Shown here: in pieces, positions 8,892 to 17,547 of the stretch
How positions within the stretch are numbered: position 1 is the first letter of the stretch
Layout of the letters: each line of letters opens with the position of its first letter
Program-made: the position numbers and the translations under genes
Notes under the pieces: model-generated
What the model was told of the DNA's origin: nothing
The model's database searches: none
Seen by the model: the letters and a program-made list of their open reading frames with translations, nothing else
Assembly: GCA_024762675.1 (NCBI GenBank)
Contig: JANTGZ010000008.1
Location: 1-48,075, forward strand
Length of the DNA stretch: 48,075 nt
Direction of reading: 5' to 3'
From: Thermodesulfobacteriota bacterium
Lineage (GTDB): Bacteria > Desulfobacterota > Anaeroferrophillalia > Anaeroferrophillales > Tharpellaceae

Positions 8892-10412
8892 CTATTCCTG
8901 TCTCAGAGGGAGAACAACCTTGAAGCAGCTCCCTTTATCTATCTCACTACTAAAACTAATCACACCTTGATGCTGAGTAACTATTGTTTGGGCCGTAAAC
9001 AGACCAAGCCCGGTCGCCCCGCCCTCGATTTTAACTTCTTTGGTCGAAAAGAAGGGATCAAATAGATATTTTTGGCAATCCGAACTGATACCGGCACCAT
9101 TATCACTAACCGAGAAATAAACTTGCTTTTCACTCTCCCGACCGGTGGTCACCACTATCCGGCCGTCATAACCTTCTGCAGATTCAAGCCGACCTTTACG
9201 CTCTCGAATCGCCTGCGCGGCATTAAGCATCAAATTCAACAAGACCTGCTGAATCTGCCCTTTTTCCATCCGCACCGAGGCCAAACCTTCCTGAAAATCC
9301 CTGACCACACTAACCTGCTCTCTTTCCAATTCATAACGGCTGAAGGAGAGAGCATCCTCAATCACCTGGTTCAAAGAGAGCGGAAACATCTCTTTGCTTT
9401 CCGGATGAGAAAAAACCATCAGATTACCGGCCATCAAGTTTAAAGCTTCAACCTGCTCTTTTAGACGGCTAAGCAGATTCTGTTCCTTCTCACGCCCTTC
9501 AGGGACCGCCTCAAAACGCATCTGCAAAAGCTGCACAACCCCATAGATAGCGGCCAAGTAGTTGTTCAGATCATGTGCAATCCCGGCAGCCATCTGACCG
9601 ATACTGGCCATCTTTTCGGTTCTTATTACCTGATCCTCCATCATCACCAAAGGACTGGTGTCCTGGATATAGATCACCGCCTCACGGCTCTGGCTCTCGC
9701 CCTCATAAAAGATCGGATAGCAGAAAATATTGACATACTCACGCCCGGCCCGGCGGCTTTCAACTCTCATAAGGTTACGACTTTTACCATCCGTCATACA
9801 TTCATGCACCACACAATCGGGACACGGACTTTTACGATCTCGAAAAACCTGATAGCAATACTTACCGACCAACTCTTTCGGTGAGGCTTTGTAGTAGGCC
9901 GCCTCAGCCCGGTTAATAGATTGAATAATAAAATTATCATCAACCAGATAGAGACCATCATCGAGAGCATCTAGAGTGCGCCGATACCGTGACCGGCTTT
10001 CGCTGATCTTGCGATTCTGCTTTTCCAGAACCCGGGAAAAATTTTCCAGTTGGCTACTTCGAGTGAGGAGCTCTTCGTACTGATCTTCCAAAAGCTTGTT
10101 TGTGCTATCCAGAACGCCGCTGTAACTGCCCATAAGTATTTCTGATATCTGCCGGTTTTCCTGGTTACCATCGACCTTATGATTTTCTATCAAAAAGACG
10201 AGTTTATCAAGATTATCCCGAACCGGCCAGACAACTTTCATCAGAAACCATAAGAGAGCAACGGCCAGAAAAATATGGAGAGCCAGGGATAGGGCGGAAG
10301 CTGAAACCGACCCCGGAAAAAGGAGCAACCCCAAGACCGCAACAACATTCAAAACGATCAGAAGTTTTATAAAAAATGTTACCCTGAGACGGGAGAAAAG
10401 ATTAGAAAACAA
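8892..10412 (-). CDS. PAS-domain sensor histidine kinase
   Basis: A membrane sensor kinase of about 506 residues. Two hydrophobic segments near the N-terminus (VTFFIKLLIVLNVVAVLGLLLF and ALSLALHIFLAVALLWFLMKVVW) form a hairpin, followed by a coiled linker, a PAS domain (about 125-235; contains a CPDC pair, perhaps metal- or redox-binding), the H-box (IGQMAAGIAHDLNNYLAAIYG), N-box (LNLMLNAAQAI), G1 (VSDNGAGIS) and G2 (GGATGLGLFTAQ). The ORF track starts at 10514 deep inside the upstream gene; I choose the TTG at 10412, preceded by a strong AGGGGAGG site, giving an 11-base overlap with the upstream cyclase stop. No response regulator is encoded nearby, so its target is unknown. Confidence 0.88.
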   Translation of the reverse strand: MFSNLFSRLRVTFFIKLLIVLNVVAVLGLLLFPGSVSASALSLALHIFLAVALLWFLMKVVWPVRDNLDKLVFLIENHKVDGNQENRQISEILMGSYSGVLDSTNKLLEDQYEELLTRSSQLENFSRVLEKQNRKISESRSRYRRTLDALDDGLYLVDDNFIIQSINRAEAAYYKASPKELVGKYCYQVFRDRKSPCPDCVVHECMTDGKSRNLMRVESRRAGREYVNIFCYPIFYEGESQSREAVIYIQDTSPLVMMEDQVIRTEKMASIGQMAAGIAHDLNNYLAAIYGVVQLLQMRFEAVPEGREKEQNLLSRLKEQVEALNLMAGNLMVFSHPESKEMFPLSLNQVIEDALSFSRYELEREQVSVVRDFQEGLASVRMEKGQIQQVLLNLMLNAAQAIRERKGRLESAEGYDGRIVVTTGRESEKQVYFSVSDNGAGISSDCQKYLFDPFFSTKEVKIEGGATGLGLFTAQTIVTQHQGVISFSSEIDKGSCFKVVLPLRQE

Positions 10413-11121
10413 CCCGATTCCTCCCCTCTTTTTTGGCCTGATAGAGTTTTTTATCAGCCCGCTCGACCAGCACTCCCGGTTCTGCCATCGAAACATCGTA
10501 GGCTGCCACTCCAAGACAGATTGTCAGACATCCGTCAACCTGGCCGGCCAGCAAGGGCTGCTGCTGCTGACCGGGAATCTCAGCTTTCTCAATCTCTAAC
10601 CGAAAGCGTTCAGCTACGCCGGTCGCATCCTCAATCCCGCCATGGCAGAGAACCGCAAACTCTTCGCCTCCATAACGTGCTACGATATCACTGTGCCGAG
10701 CGTTGTCCAACAAAATATTTGCAACCGTCAAGAGCACCTTGTCACCAGCTGGATGACCATGGGTATCATTATAGTGCTTAAAATTATCAATATCGATCAT
10801 AATCAGAGAGAGGGCTCCGGAATAGCGTTGAATACGGTTGAACTCCTCCCGTAAACGCTGCTGAAAGTGACGGTGATTATAGAGACCGGTCAAACCATCG
10901 GTAATTACCAGTTTGCTTAAGATCTCCTCTTTCTCACGCAGTTCGGCGATCAAAACAGCTTGTTGAAAAGCCGCTTCCCGCAGAATTTCGGCAGCACTGC
11001 GGTCACCCTGTTCGGAGAGTATACTATTTAACTGCTCCTTCAAGACCCGAATCTCTTCACGTGCCTGAATCAGCTCTCTTTCTAATTGAGCCCGGCTCCG
11101 CTTGAATTTCTTTTCGGTCAT
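10402..11121 (-). CDS. Diguanylate cyclase, small coiled-coil form
   Basis: A 239-residue cytosolic GGDEF protein. An N-terminal coiled coil (about residues 5-75: SRAQLERELIQAREEIRVLKEQL) leads into a GGDEF domain with VARYGGEEFAVLCHG and an intact RxxD I-site (RHSD). The coiled coil suggests activation by dimerisation. The ORF track uses GTG 11124; ATG 11121 is the likelier start. The stop codon overlaps the start of the downstream histidine kinase gene, implying translational coupling, so the kinase and the cyclase are probably made together. c-di-GMP synthase activity is predicted from intact motifs. Confidence 0.9.
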   Translation of the reverse strand: MTEKKFKRSRAQLERELIQAREEIRVLKEQLNSILSEQGDRSAAEILREAAFQQAVLIAELREKEEILSKLVITDGLTGLYNHRHFQQRLREEFNRIQRYSGALSLIMIDIDNFKHYNDTHGHPAGDKVLLTVANILLDNARHSDIVARYGGEEFAVLCHGGIEDATGVAERFRLEIEKAEIPGQQQQPLLAGQVDGCLTICLGVAAYDVSMAEPGVLVERADKKLYQAKKEGRNRVVF

Positions 11122-11316
11122 CACCCAAGACCCTAGTACTCATACATTTTGCATGAGACGAATCCATCCCGCTCGGTTCAATAATGGACTCTATAAAAGG
11201 CTTTACCTGAACAGCCTATCTCTGCTATAGCCCCAAACCTCTTTTCATACTGTAAGGAAGACAAAAACTCAACACGTAAAAACGACCTAGCGAATAATTT
11301 ATCAGAAACCCACCTT

Positions 11317-12651
11317 ATGACCTCTAATAACACGTCAATAAGTAATCGAAAAAAAGTAACTCCTGAGCCGGTTATTATCTCTCGTTCAGGCCATCCGATC
11401 TCCCGTAAAAAAATCGCCCGCAATGCAATAAAGATCCTCTACCGACTCAAAAATAGTGGCTTTACCGCTTACCTTGCCGGCGGCGCCGTACGAGACCTGC
11501 TTTTGGGGCAAACACCCGTTGACTTCGACATTGTTACCGATGCCACCCCCAAACAGATTAAAAGGCTTTTCCGCAACTCGCGTATTATCGGCCGTCGATT
11601 CCGCCTGGTCCATATCTTTTTCCATGAGAACAACCGTTCAACCCCGCAAATTTTCGAGACTGCCACCTTTCGCCGACAGGTCACCTCAGAACATGACGAC
11701 CTCGAACGCATCAAGGAACAGCCGGAACTGGCCAACAACCTCTTCGGTTCTCCGGACGAAGATGCTCTACGCCGAGATTTCACCATCAACGCCATCTTCT
11801 ACAATATTGCCGATTTTTCCGTCATCGACCATGTCAACGGCCTGCAGGATCTTAAAGATGGCATCATTCGTATTATCGGCGACCCGGACAAACGTTTTGC
11901 CGAAGACCCGGTTCGGGTTCTACGAGCCCTTGAGTTTGCCTGTCGTCTCAAGTTTACGATTGAAGATAAGACCGGCAAAGGCCTTATGGCAGAAGCTCCC
12001 GGCCTGGCTACTGTACCAGCCAGTCGCTTACGCGAAGAATTAAAGGGACTCTATAGCAAAGGAGTAACCGCCGCCTTGATATCCCTTGGTGATCATTACC
12101 AGATAAACCACCATTGGCTGCCGGCCCCAATCGCCGATAATACGCGCAAAGCGATTCCCATTTTAAAGCAAATTGAAAAGTTTTTTCCACTTTCTGACAA
12201 TGACAATGAACTCGAAAAATTGACGTTCACTGCATTGCTTCTGCCCGGCATTCTCAAAAATTATCCACTTGCCGATGGTATTCGCCTCAACGTGATCCAG
12301 GAAAAAGTTGAAGAAAATTTAAAGCCCTTAAGTCTGCGTTTCAGTCTGCCCCGTTTTCAACGACATGCCATCAAGAATATCTTTACCCTGCTCTACCGCC
12401 TGGGACGCGGCGACAAGCGCATCAATCAACTACTCAAAAGAGAAAATTTCTTCGCCGCCCTCTTCTTTTATGCTGTCATCACCCAAGAGGTAACGCCAAA
12501 ACCTTCACACTTCTCTTTCTGGAGCCGGCAGAGCAACCGCTTAAACCGCAACAGCGAGGCCCGGGGGCTGGACTACGGCAGCCTTTTCAAAAAAACTGAA
12601 AGGAAAGAGATCGCCGGTCCAGACGAAAGCTTAACCAAGGAGCACAAATGA
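11317..12651 (+). CDS. pcnB: Poly(A) polymerase / class II tRNA nucleotidyltransferase family
   Basis: A 444-residue nucleotidyltransferase. The head domain has AYLAGGAVRDLLLG and VDFDIVTDATP (the paired metal-binding Asp residues of the polymerase-beta fold), then RNSRIIGRRFRLVHIFF, whose RRFRLVHV-like string is the hallmark that separates bacterial poly(A) polymerase (PcnB) from CCA-adding enzymes. RRDFTINAIFYN, LKDGIIRIIGDP and EDPVRVLRALEFACRL follow as expected. Poly(A) tailing of RNA by PcnB promotes decay; without a second nucleotidyltransferase in view, a CCA-adding role cannot be excluded. The stop codon overlaps the mqnA start by 4 bases (ATGA), indicating an operon. Confidence 0.88.
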   Translation: MTSNNTSISNRKKVTPEPVIISRSGHPISRKKIARNAIKILYRLKNSGFTAYLAGGAVRDLLLGQTPVDFDIVTDATPKQIKRLFRNSRIIGRRFRLVHIFFHENNRSTPQIFETATFRRQVTSEHDDLERIKEQPELANNLFGSPDEDALRRDFTINAIFYNIADFSVIDHVNGLQDLKDGIIRIIGDPDKRFAEDPVRVLRALEFACRLKFTIEDKTGKGLMAEAPGLATVPASRLREELKGLYSKGVTAALISLGDHYQINHHWLPAPIADNTRKAIPILKQIEKFFPLSDNDNELEKLTFTALLLPGILKNYPLADGIRLNVIQEKVEENLKPLSLRFSLPRFQRHAIKNIFTLLYRLGRGDKRINQLLKRENFFAALFFYAVITQEVTPKPSHFSFWSRQSNRLNRNSEARGLDYGSLFKKTERKEIAGPDESLTKEHK

Positions 12652-13520
12652 TGCGGTCGCAGCTCAACCTCGGCCAGATCGACTATCTAAACTGCTGGCC
12701 TCTATATAACCAACTAAACGAAGCTCCAAACGACAACCGTTTCACCTTAAAATCCGGCCATCCGGCCCAACTCAACCGGAAACTCGAAAACGGAGAGATC
12801 GACATAAGTCCCTCATCCTCAATACTACTGGCCGTAAGCCCGAAAAATGATTATTTCGTGATGCCCGACATTGCCATCTCCTCACTAACAGAAGTCCGCA
12901 GTGTAATCCTCTTGAGCCGCAGATCCTTATCTAAACTCAACGGTTGCAACATCTCTTTGACCAGTCATTCATTAACCTCCATTTTTCTTTTAAAGATCAT
13001 CCTCTTCCATTTTCAGGGGCTTAATCCGGAAAAAATCAACTTTACGACAGAAGAATTTACCCCACACCAAACCCCGGAGGCTGCCTTGATCATCGGTGAT
13101 CAGGCTTTAGGGCTCTACCATAACCCGCCACCCGGTTTCCGAGTCTACGATTTAGGCCACCTTTGGTATAAGTTCACCGGCCTGCCTTTCGTCTACGCCC
13201 TCTGGATCGGACGTAAACCGACCATGAGGAAGAAAAGTCAGGCACTCATTGATCTCCACCGAAACCTGACTGAAATCATTGCAGTATTGCCCGAAAAGTT
13301 TGCCAAGCTGACCGAACCGGCTCTTTTAAAGATGGGAAAAGAGGCCGCAATCGGCCCCTCGCAACTACTCGCTTACTGGTGTCAGGCAATCTCCTATAAA
13401 CTTGACAAACAGTCCCTTAAAGGGCTTGATCTGTTTTACCATATCGCCAAGGATCACGGCCTAATCGAGAAGGTTCCCGAACTTGATTTTTTTCCAAACC
13501 CGGCTTATCTGGACAAGTAA
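12648..13520 (+). CDS. mqnA: Chorismate dehydratase MqnA (futalosine menaquinone pathway)
   Basis: Converts chorismate to 3-enolpyruvyl-benzoate, the first step of the futalosine route to menaquinone. The 290-residue protein has the periplasmic-binding-protein-like fold seen in MqnA: GQIDYLNCWPLY at the N-terminus, NGEIDISPSSS, ISSLTEVRSVILLSR, and LIIGDQALGLYH / YDLGHLWYKFTGLPFVYALWIGRK. No signal peptide, so it is cytosolic as expected. An AAGGAG site precedes the start, which overlaps the pcnB stop. It indicates that the respiratory quinone of this organism is menaquinone made by the futalosine pathway, matching the complex I genes downstream. Confidence 0.93.
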   Translation: MMRSQLNLGQIDYLNCWPLYNQLNEAPNDNRFTLKSGHPAQLNRKLENGEIDISPSSSILLAVSPKNDYFVMPDIAISSLTEVRSVILLSRRSLSKLNGCNISLTSHSLTSIFLLKIILFHFQGLNPEKINFTTEEFTPHQTPEAALIIGDQALGLYHNPPPGFRVYDLGHLWYKFTGLPFVYALWIGRKPTMRKKSQALIDLHRNLTEIIAVLPEKFAKLTEPALLKMGKEAAIGPSQLLAYWCQAISYKLDKQSLKGLDLFYHIAKDHGLIEKVPELDFFPNPAYLDK

Positions 13521-13556
13521 CTTGATTTCAAAGCTTTTATAGGATACATAAAAAAC

Positions 13557-14141
13557 ATGAATGACAAACCAACATTTACACCTTTGACTAAAGCAACAGC
13601 CCAATTGCAAGAGCTCTTGACAACGGTTTGCAACAGCTGCGGTCCGACCCTGGAGGAAGCCGTAGAAAGCTGCTGCAGGGCCTTGAAACAGGGGAATAAG
13701 ATCCTTTTTTTCGGCAACGGCGGCAGTGCCACCCAAGCCCAGCATCTGGCGGCTGAACTGATTAACCGTTTTCTGATTGACCGGCGACCAATGGCCGCTC
13801 TGGCCTTAACTTCCGACTCCGCCGTCACTACCGCAATCAGCAACGACTTCTCCTTTGCCGAACTTTTTGTCCGCCAACTTGAAGGGCTCGGCCGGGCCGG
13901 CGATATAGCTGTAGCATTAACCACAAGCGGGACTTCAAAAAATATTATTGCCGGTTTGAAACGAGCCCGAGAACTAAACATGACAACTATCGGCCTGCTC
14001 GGCCGTGATGGCGGCGACTGCCTTGAACTTTGCGATGTCGCGCTCCTGGTACCGGCTACCGACACAGCCCGCATCCAAGAGATCCACCTCCTTTTGGGGC
14101 ACCTGCTCTGCGGCCTGATTGAGAAAGAGATGGCGGCCTAA
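13557..14141 (+). CDS. gmhA: D-sedoheptulose-7-phosphate isomerase
   Basis: Makes D-glycero-D-manno-heptose 7-phosphate, the first step to the LPS core heptose. A 194-residue SIS-domain protein with FFGNGGSATQAQHLAAELINRF, LTSDSAVTTAISND, ALTTSGTSKNIIAGLKRAREL and the C-terminal EIHLLLGHLLCGLIE. The length and motif order match the family well. It lies 36 bases after mqnA, and the next gene begins one base after its stop codon. Its presence implies an outer membrane with heptose-containing lipopolysaccharide. Confidence 0.95.
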   Translation: MNDKPTFTPLTKATAQLQELLTTVCNSCGPTLEEAVESCCRALKQGNKILFFGNGGSATQAQHLAAELINRFLIDRRPMAALALTSDSAVTTAISNDFSFAELFVRQLEGLGRAGDIAVALTTSGTSKNIIAGLKRARELNMTTIGLLGRDGGDCLELCDVALLVPATDTARIQEIHLLLGHLLCGLIEKEMAA

Positions 14142-14142
14142 A

Positions 14143-15090
14143 ATGGATAATACAACACTTAATAAAAGAAAACTGAACACCTACCCTCTAGCATCACGCC
14201 CGAGCAAAGTCAGTATAAGCCATTTTGCCAGAGGGCTGACCGGGAAAGAGAGCGTTGCCGACCTGATTGACAAACTGCCGGGTTTTCTCGCTGCTAATGA
14301 CCTGAGAAACGTTATCAACGCCATCATCTCAGCTCACCAAAAAAAGCGCCCTATCCTCCTCGGCATGGGAGCTCACGTCATCAAAGTTGGCCTGACACCG
14401 CTAATTCTACAATTGGTTGAAAAAGGGGTACTTAGTGGTATCGCATTAAATGGGGCCGGGATTATTCATGATTTTGAACTCGCATATGCCGGCCACACCT
14501 CAGAAGAGGTTGCCGACGGTATCACCGGCGGCAATTTCGGCATGGCCCAGGAAACCGGTGAACTTTTAAACCGGGCAATCTTGCTGGGAGATCGGGAGGG
14601 ACTTGGCTTGGGCGCTGCCATCGGCCGAATGATATGGGAAGAAAAACTACCCCATCGCGAACTGAGCCTGCTCGGACAATGTTACCGGATGCAGATCCCG
14701 GTCACCGTCCATGTCGCCATCGGCACCGACATCATCCATATGCATGCAGCCGCTGACGGGGCCGCAATCGGCCGCACCAGCTTCAAGGATTTTGACCGAT
14801 TCTGCACTCTGGTCGCACAACTTGAAGGTGGTGTCTACCTAAATCTCGGCTCAGCAGTGGTTCTACCAGAGGTTTTTCTTAAAGCAATTTCGCTGGCCCG
14901 CAACCTCGGCCACCAAGTAAAGGACCTGACCACCGTCAATATGGACTTTAACCGTCACTATCGATCTTTTGAAAATGTCGTCAAGCGCCCGACCCTCGGC
15001 AGCGGCCGGGGCTACCAGCTCATCGGCCACCATGAAATCATGTTTCCCCTGCTGGTTGCCGGGATTCTAGCCCGGCTGGAAAATGAGTGA
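14143..15090 (+). CDS. Conserved deoxyhypusine-synthase-like Rossmann protein of unknown function
   Basis: A 315-residue cytosolic protein. Visible motifs are ILLGMGAHVIKVGLTPLILQL, SGIALNGAGIIHDFELAYAGHTSEEVADGI and VTVHVAIGTDIIHMH. They resemble the conserved family distantly related to deoxyhypusine synthase, an NAD-binding Rossmann fold. True hypusine modification is not expected in bacteria, so the substrate is unknown. The ORF track starts at a TTG (14119) inside gmhA; the ATG at 14143, one base past the gmhA stop, is preferred. The last 8 bases overlap a possible proC start. The position between gmhA and proC hints at a metabolic enzyme, but no function can be assigned. Confidence 0.7.
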   Translation: MDNTTLNKRKLNTYPLASRPSKVSISHFARGLTGKESVADLIDKLPGFLAANDLRNVINAIISAHQKKRPILLGMGAHVIKVGLTPLILQLVEKGVLSGIALNGAGIIHDFELAYAGHTSEEVADGITGGNFGMAQETGELLNRAILLGDREGLGLGAAIGRMIWEEKLPHRELSLLGQCYRMQIPVTVHVAIGTDIIHMHAAADGAAIGRTSFKDFDRFCTLVAQLEGGVYLNLGSAVVLPEVFLKAISLARNLGHQVKDLTTVNMDFNRHYRSFENVVKRPTLGSGRGYQLIGHHEIMFPLLVAGILARLENE

Positions 15091-15103
15091 AAGGAAAATA
15101 ATA

Positions 15104-15913
15104 ATGGATCTATCAACTTTCCGTATCGGTATCATCGGTAGTGGTAATATGGGCAAGGCTATTATCAAGGGATTGCAATTCTCCAGGCAGAGCCCGACCA
15201 TAGCGGCCTGGGATGCACTTAGCGACAATCGCAAACTGCTCAAAGAGGAGTTTAGGGTCGCAGTTCCGCAAGATAACCGTGCGCTGGTTTTAAAGAGCGA
15301 CATCATTATTCTAGCTGTCAAACCGCAAGTCATAGACCCGGTTATGGAAGAGATCGCAGACTCCCTTACAGAAGAAAAACTGCTCATCTCAATCGCAGCC
15401 GGAGTACCCTGCAAACGCTTTGAAAACACGTTAACAGCTCCGGTCCCAACGGTACGAATCATGCCCAACACCCCGGCCCTGATTAACCGGGGAATCTCGG
15501 CGATTGCGGCCGGCAACCATGCCCAAGATAAGCATCTTGAAATAACCCAAGCCATCTTCTCTTGCCTTGGAGAAACGGCCCTGGTTCCCGAAAGCGCAAT
15601 GGATATGGTCACTGCGGTCTCTGGTAGTGGCCCGGCCTATGTTTTCCTGGTTATTGAAGCTATGCTGGATGCTGCCGTTGGCCTTGGTATGGCTCGGGAT
15701 CTGGCTCGAAAACTGGTGATCGAAACCATTCTCGGTTCGACCGAACTACTTAAAGAGAGCGGCAAACATCCGATGGAGTTAAAGGATATGGTCACCTCCC
15801 CCGGCGGCACGACGATTGCCGGCCTCGCCGAGCTCGAGAAAAACGGCCTGCGCCATGCCTTTAATGAAGCGCTGAAAAGTGCCTGCCAACGTTCTCAGGA
15901 TTTGGGCAATTAG
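15104..15913 (+). CDS. proC: Pyrroline-5-carboxylate reductase
   Basis: Final step of proline synthesis, reducing pyrroline-5-carboxylate with NAD(P)H. A 269-residue protein with an N-terminal Rossmann motif GIIGSGNMGKAII, then VKPQVIDPVMEEI, RIMPNTPALINRG, and the C-terminal signature AVSGSGPAYVFLVIEAM ... VTSPGGTTIAGLAELE. The ORF track start at 15083 overlaps the upstream gene; ATG 15104 is preferred because AAAGGA sits at the right distance upstream. Part of the pcnB-nadA operon. Confidence 0.95.
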   Translation: MDLSTFRIGIIGSGNMGKAIIKGLQFSRQSPTIAAWDALSDNRKLLKEEFRVAVPQDNRALVLKSDIIILAVKPQVIDPVMEEIADSLTEEKLLISIAAGVPCKRFENTLTAPVPTVRIMPNTPALINRGISAIAAGNHAQDKHLEITQAIFSCLGETALVPESAMDMVTAVSGSGPAYVFLVIEAMLDAAVGLGMARDLARKLVIETILGSTELLKESGKHPMELKDMVTSPGGTTIAGLAELEKNGLRHAFNEALKSACQRSQDLGN

Positions 15914-15960
15914 AAGTTAAGAGTTCAATAATACAAACAAATTGAAAGACGATAAAACTC

Positions 15961-16875
15961 ATGCATGATTTAATAACAAGTATTAATCGACTAAAAAAAG
16001 AGCGTCAGGCGATTATTCTGGCCCATAACTATGAGCCCCCGGAGATCCAGGACATTGCCGACATAACCGGCGACTCCCTGGGTTTGAGTGTCGATGCCGC
16101 CCGCCTTGACAATCCCGTAATCGTTTTTTGCGGGGTCCGCTTCATGGCTGAAAGTGCTGCTATCCTGGCGCCTGAAAAAAAAGTGATCCTGCCGCGTTTA
16201 GAGTGTGGTTGCGGCCTGGCTGATATGGCCGATGCCAAGGCCCTGCGAAAAATGCGTCAGGAGAAACCCGAGGCTGCGGTTGTCACCTACGTCAACTCTT
16301 CAGCCGATGTTAAGGCTGAAAGTGATATCTGCTGCACCTCAGGCAATGCCGTAAATGTCGTCAGATCAATTCCGGCTGAACAAGAGATCATCTTCGTTCC
16401 GGACCGCAATCTCGGGGCCTATGTCGTGGAGCAGACCGGCCGTCGGATAACTTTATGGGACGGCGCTTGCCCAATCCATGATGCAATCTTGGCAACAGAT
16501 ATATTAAAAGCCAAAAGAGCACACCCCGAAGCCCTCCTCATTGTCCACCCGGAATGCCGCCCCGAAGTCACCAAACTTGCCGACGGCGTTTGCAGTACCG
16601 GAGATATGTTCGACTTTGTCTTACAATCGAGCGCCAAAGAGTTCATCGTGGCAACCGAGGAAGGTATGCTCTACCCTTTAAGAAAAGCCCATCCTGAACG
16701 AATTTTTTACCCTGTCGCCCCAAATGCCATGATCTGCCCCGACATGAAAATGATCTCCCTTCAAGATATCCACAACGCCCTTAGCAACCAGAGACCTATC
16801 ATCACGGTTGAAAAAGAGGTAGCTGACCGAGCCCGTCTGGCCCTCGAAAGAATGCTGGCTGTCCCCCGAAATTAA
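15961..16875 (+). CDS. nadA: Quinolinate synthase (4Fe-4S)
   Basis: Condenses iminoaspartate with dihydroxyacetone phosphate to quinolinate in de novo NAD synthesis. The 304-residue length fits the short NadA type. Motifs: AHNYEPPEIQDIADITGDSLGLS (N-terminal), GCGLADM, CTSGNAVNVV, HPECRPEV and CSTGDM, supplying the three cluster cysteines. Oxygen-sensitive enzyme, in keeping with an anaerobe. Last gene of the plus-strand run; a strong bidirectional terminator follows 16 bases after the stop. Confidence 0.96.
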   Translation: MHDLITSINRLKKERQAIILAHNYEPPEIQDIADITGDSLGLSVDAARLDNPVIVFCGVRFMAESAAILAPEKKVILPRLECGCGLADMADAKALRKMRQEKPEAAVVTYVNSSADVKAESDICCTSGNAVNVVRSIPAEQEIIFVPDRNLGAYVVEQTGRRITLWDGACPIHDAILATDILKAKRAHPEALLIVHPECRPEVTKLADGVCSTGDMFDFVLQSSAKEFIVATEEGMLYPLRKAHPERIFYPVAPNAMICPDMKMISLQDIHNALSNQRPIITVEKEVADRARLALERMLAVPRN

Positions 16876-16890
16876 GATCACTTCACAAAC

Positions 16891-16934
16891 AAAAAAAAGG
16901 CCATCTTCGGAAAATCTGAAGATGGCCTTTTTTT
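16891..16934. terminator. Bidirectional intrinsic terminator between nadA and flavodoxin gene
   Basis: A perfect 10-base stem GGCCATCTTC / GAAGATGGCC (16899-16908 and 16918-16927) with a 9-base loop is flanked by an A-run on the left and a T-run on the right, so it can stop transcription from both the nadA operon (+) and the flavodoxin gene (-). Confidence 0.93.
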
Positions 16935-16971
16935 GTTTGCCAAAAGATCGATAACCAGGAGTAAACTCTCT

Positions 16972-17421
16972 TTAAAAAGTCATCTGGCCAACTGCCTTAC
17001 CGTAGTCCTGACAAGATTTAATGATCTCGGGATCATTACTCAGCAACTTCCCTTCCAGGCCGTTAAAGGAACCCAAGTTAACCAGGTTCATCTTCAACAC
17101 GTATTCCATAGTATCGGCCAAAATTTTGGGGGCATCTCCAGAGTGGGTGTATGAGCCGAAAGCCCCGGCAGCCTTGCCCTCAAGACCGGCTTTCTCGGCC
17201 AGAAAGAGAAAGGTCTTGAAATTCTGGGTCATTTCACGGTGATATGTAGGACAACCAAAGATATAACCATCATAACCGGCAAGATCCTCCTCGGTTTTAA
17301 CTTTACTCACCTTTTCCAGAACGGCCTCGGCACCAGCAAAACGAACACCTTCGGCAATAAACTGAGCCATTTTTTCAGTGTTACCGGTACGACTAAAATA
17401 GACTATCAACACTTTTCCCAT
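16972..17421 (-). CDS. Flavodoxin family protein
   Basis: A 149-residue FMN protein. The phosphate-binding loop is FSRTGNTEKMAQFI at residues 9-22, followed by YDGYIFGCPTYHREM and AGAFGSYTHSGDAPKIL, as in short-chain flavodoxins and the flavin domains of WrbA/FprA-type proteins. It is likely a low-potential one-electron carrier or small NAD(P)H quinone reductase-like flavoprotein in the cytosol. GAGGGGGAT gives a strong ribosome binding site before ATG 17421. The neighbouring rubrerythrin gene on the same strand suggests an oxidative-stress or redox context, but the 126-base gap does not prove co-transcription. Confidence 0.88.
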   Translation of the reverse strand: MGKVLIVYFSRTGNTEKMAQFIAEGVRFAGAEAVLEKVSKVKTEEDLAGYDGYIFGCPTYHREMTQNFKTFLFLAEKAGLEGKAAGAFGSYTHSGDAPKILADTMEYVLKMNLVNLGSFNGLEGKLLSNDPEIIKSCQDYGKAVGQMTF

Positions 17422-17547
17422 GATCTATCCCCCTCTTTTTTCAAAGTTAAAAAAAATTGTTGGCGCGGTCTATATCACAGACAAACATCTAATACAAGAG
17501 TTTTTTAATCTTATTAGTACCCTAAAGACCGACCTCGACACTGGAGT

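Noticed and set aside
10412-10514. Extended N-terminus of the histidine kinase
   Set aside because: These 34 codons lie entirely within the upstream cyclase gene in another frame; a TTG with a strong ribosome binding site marks the better start.
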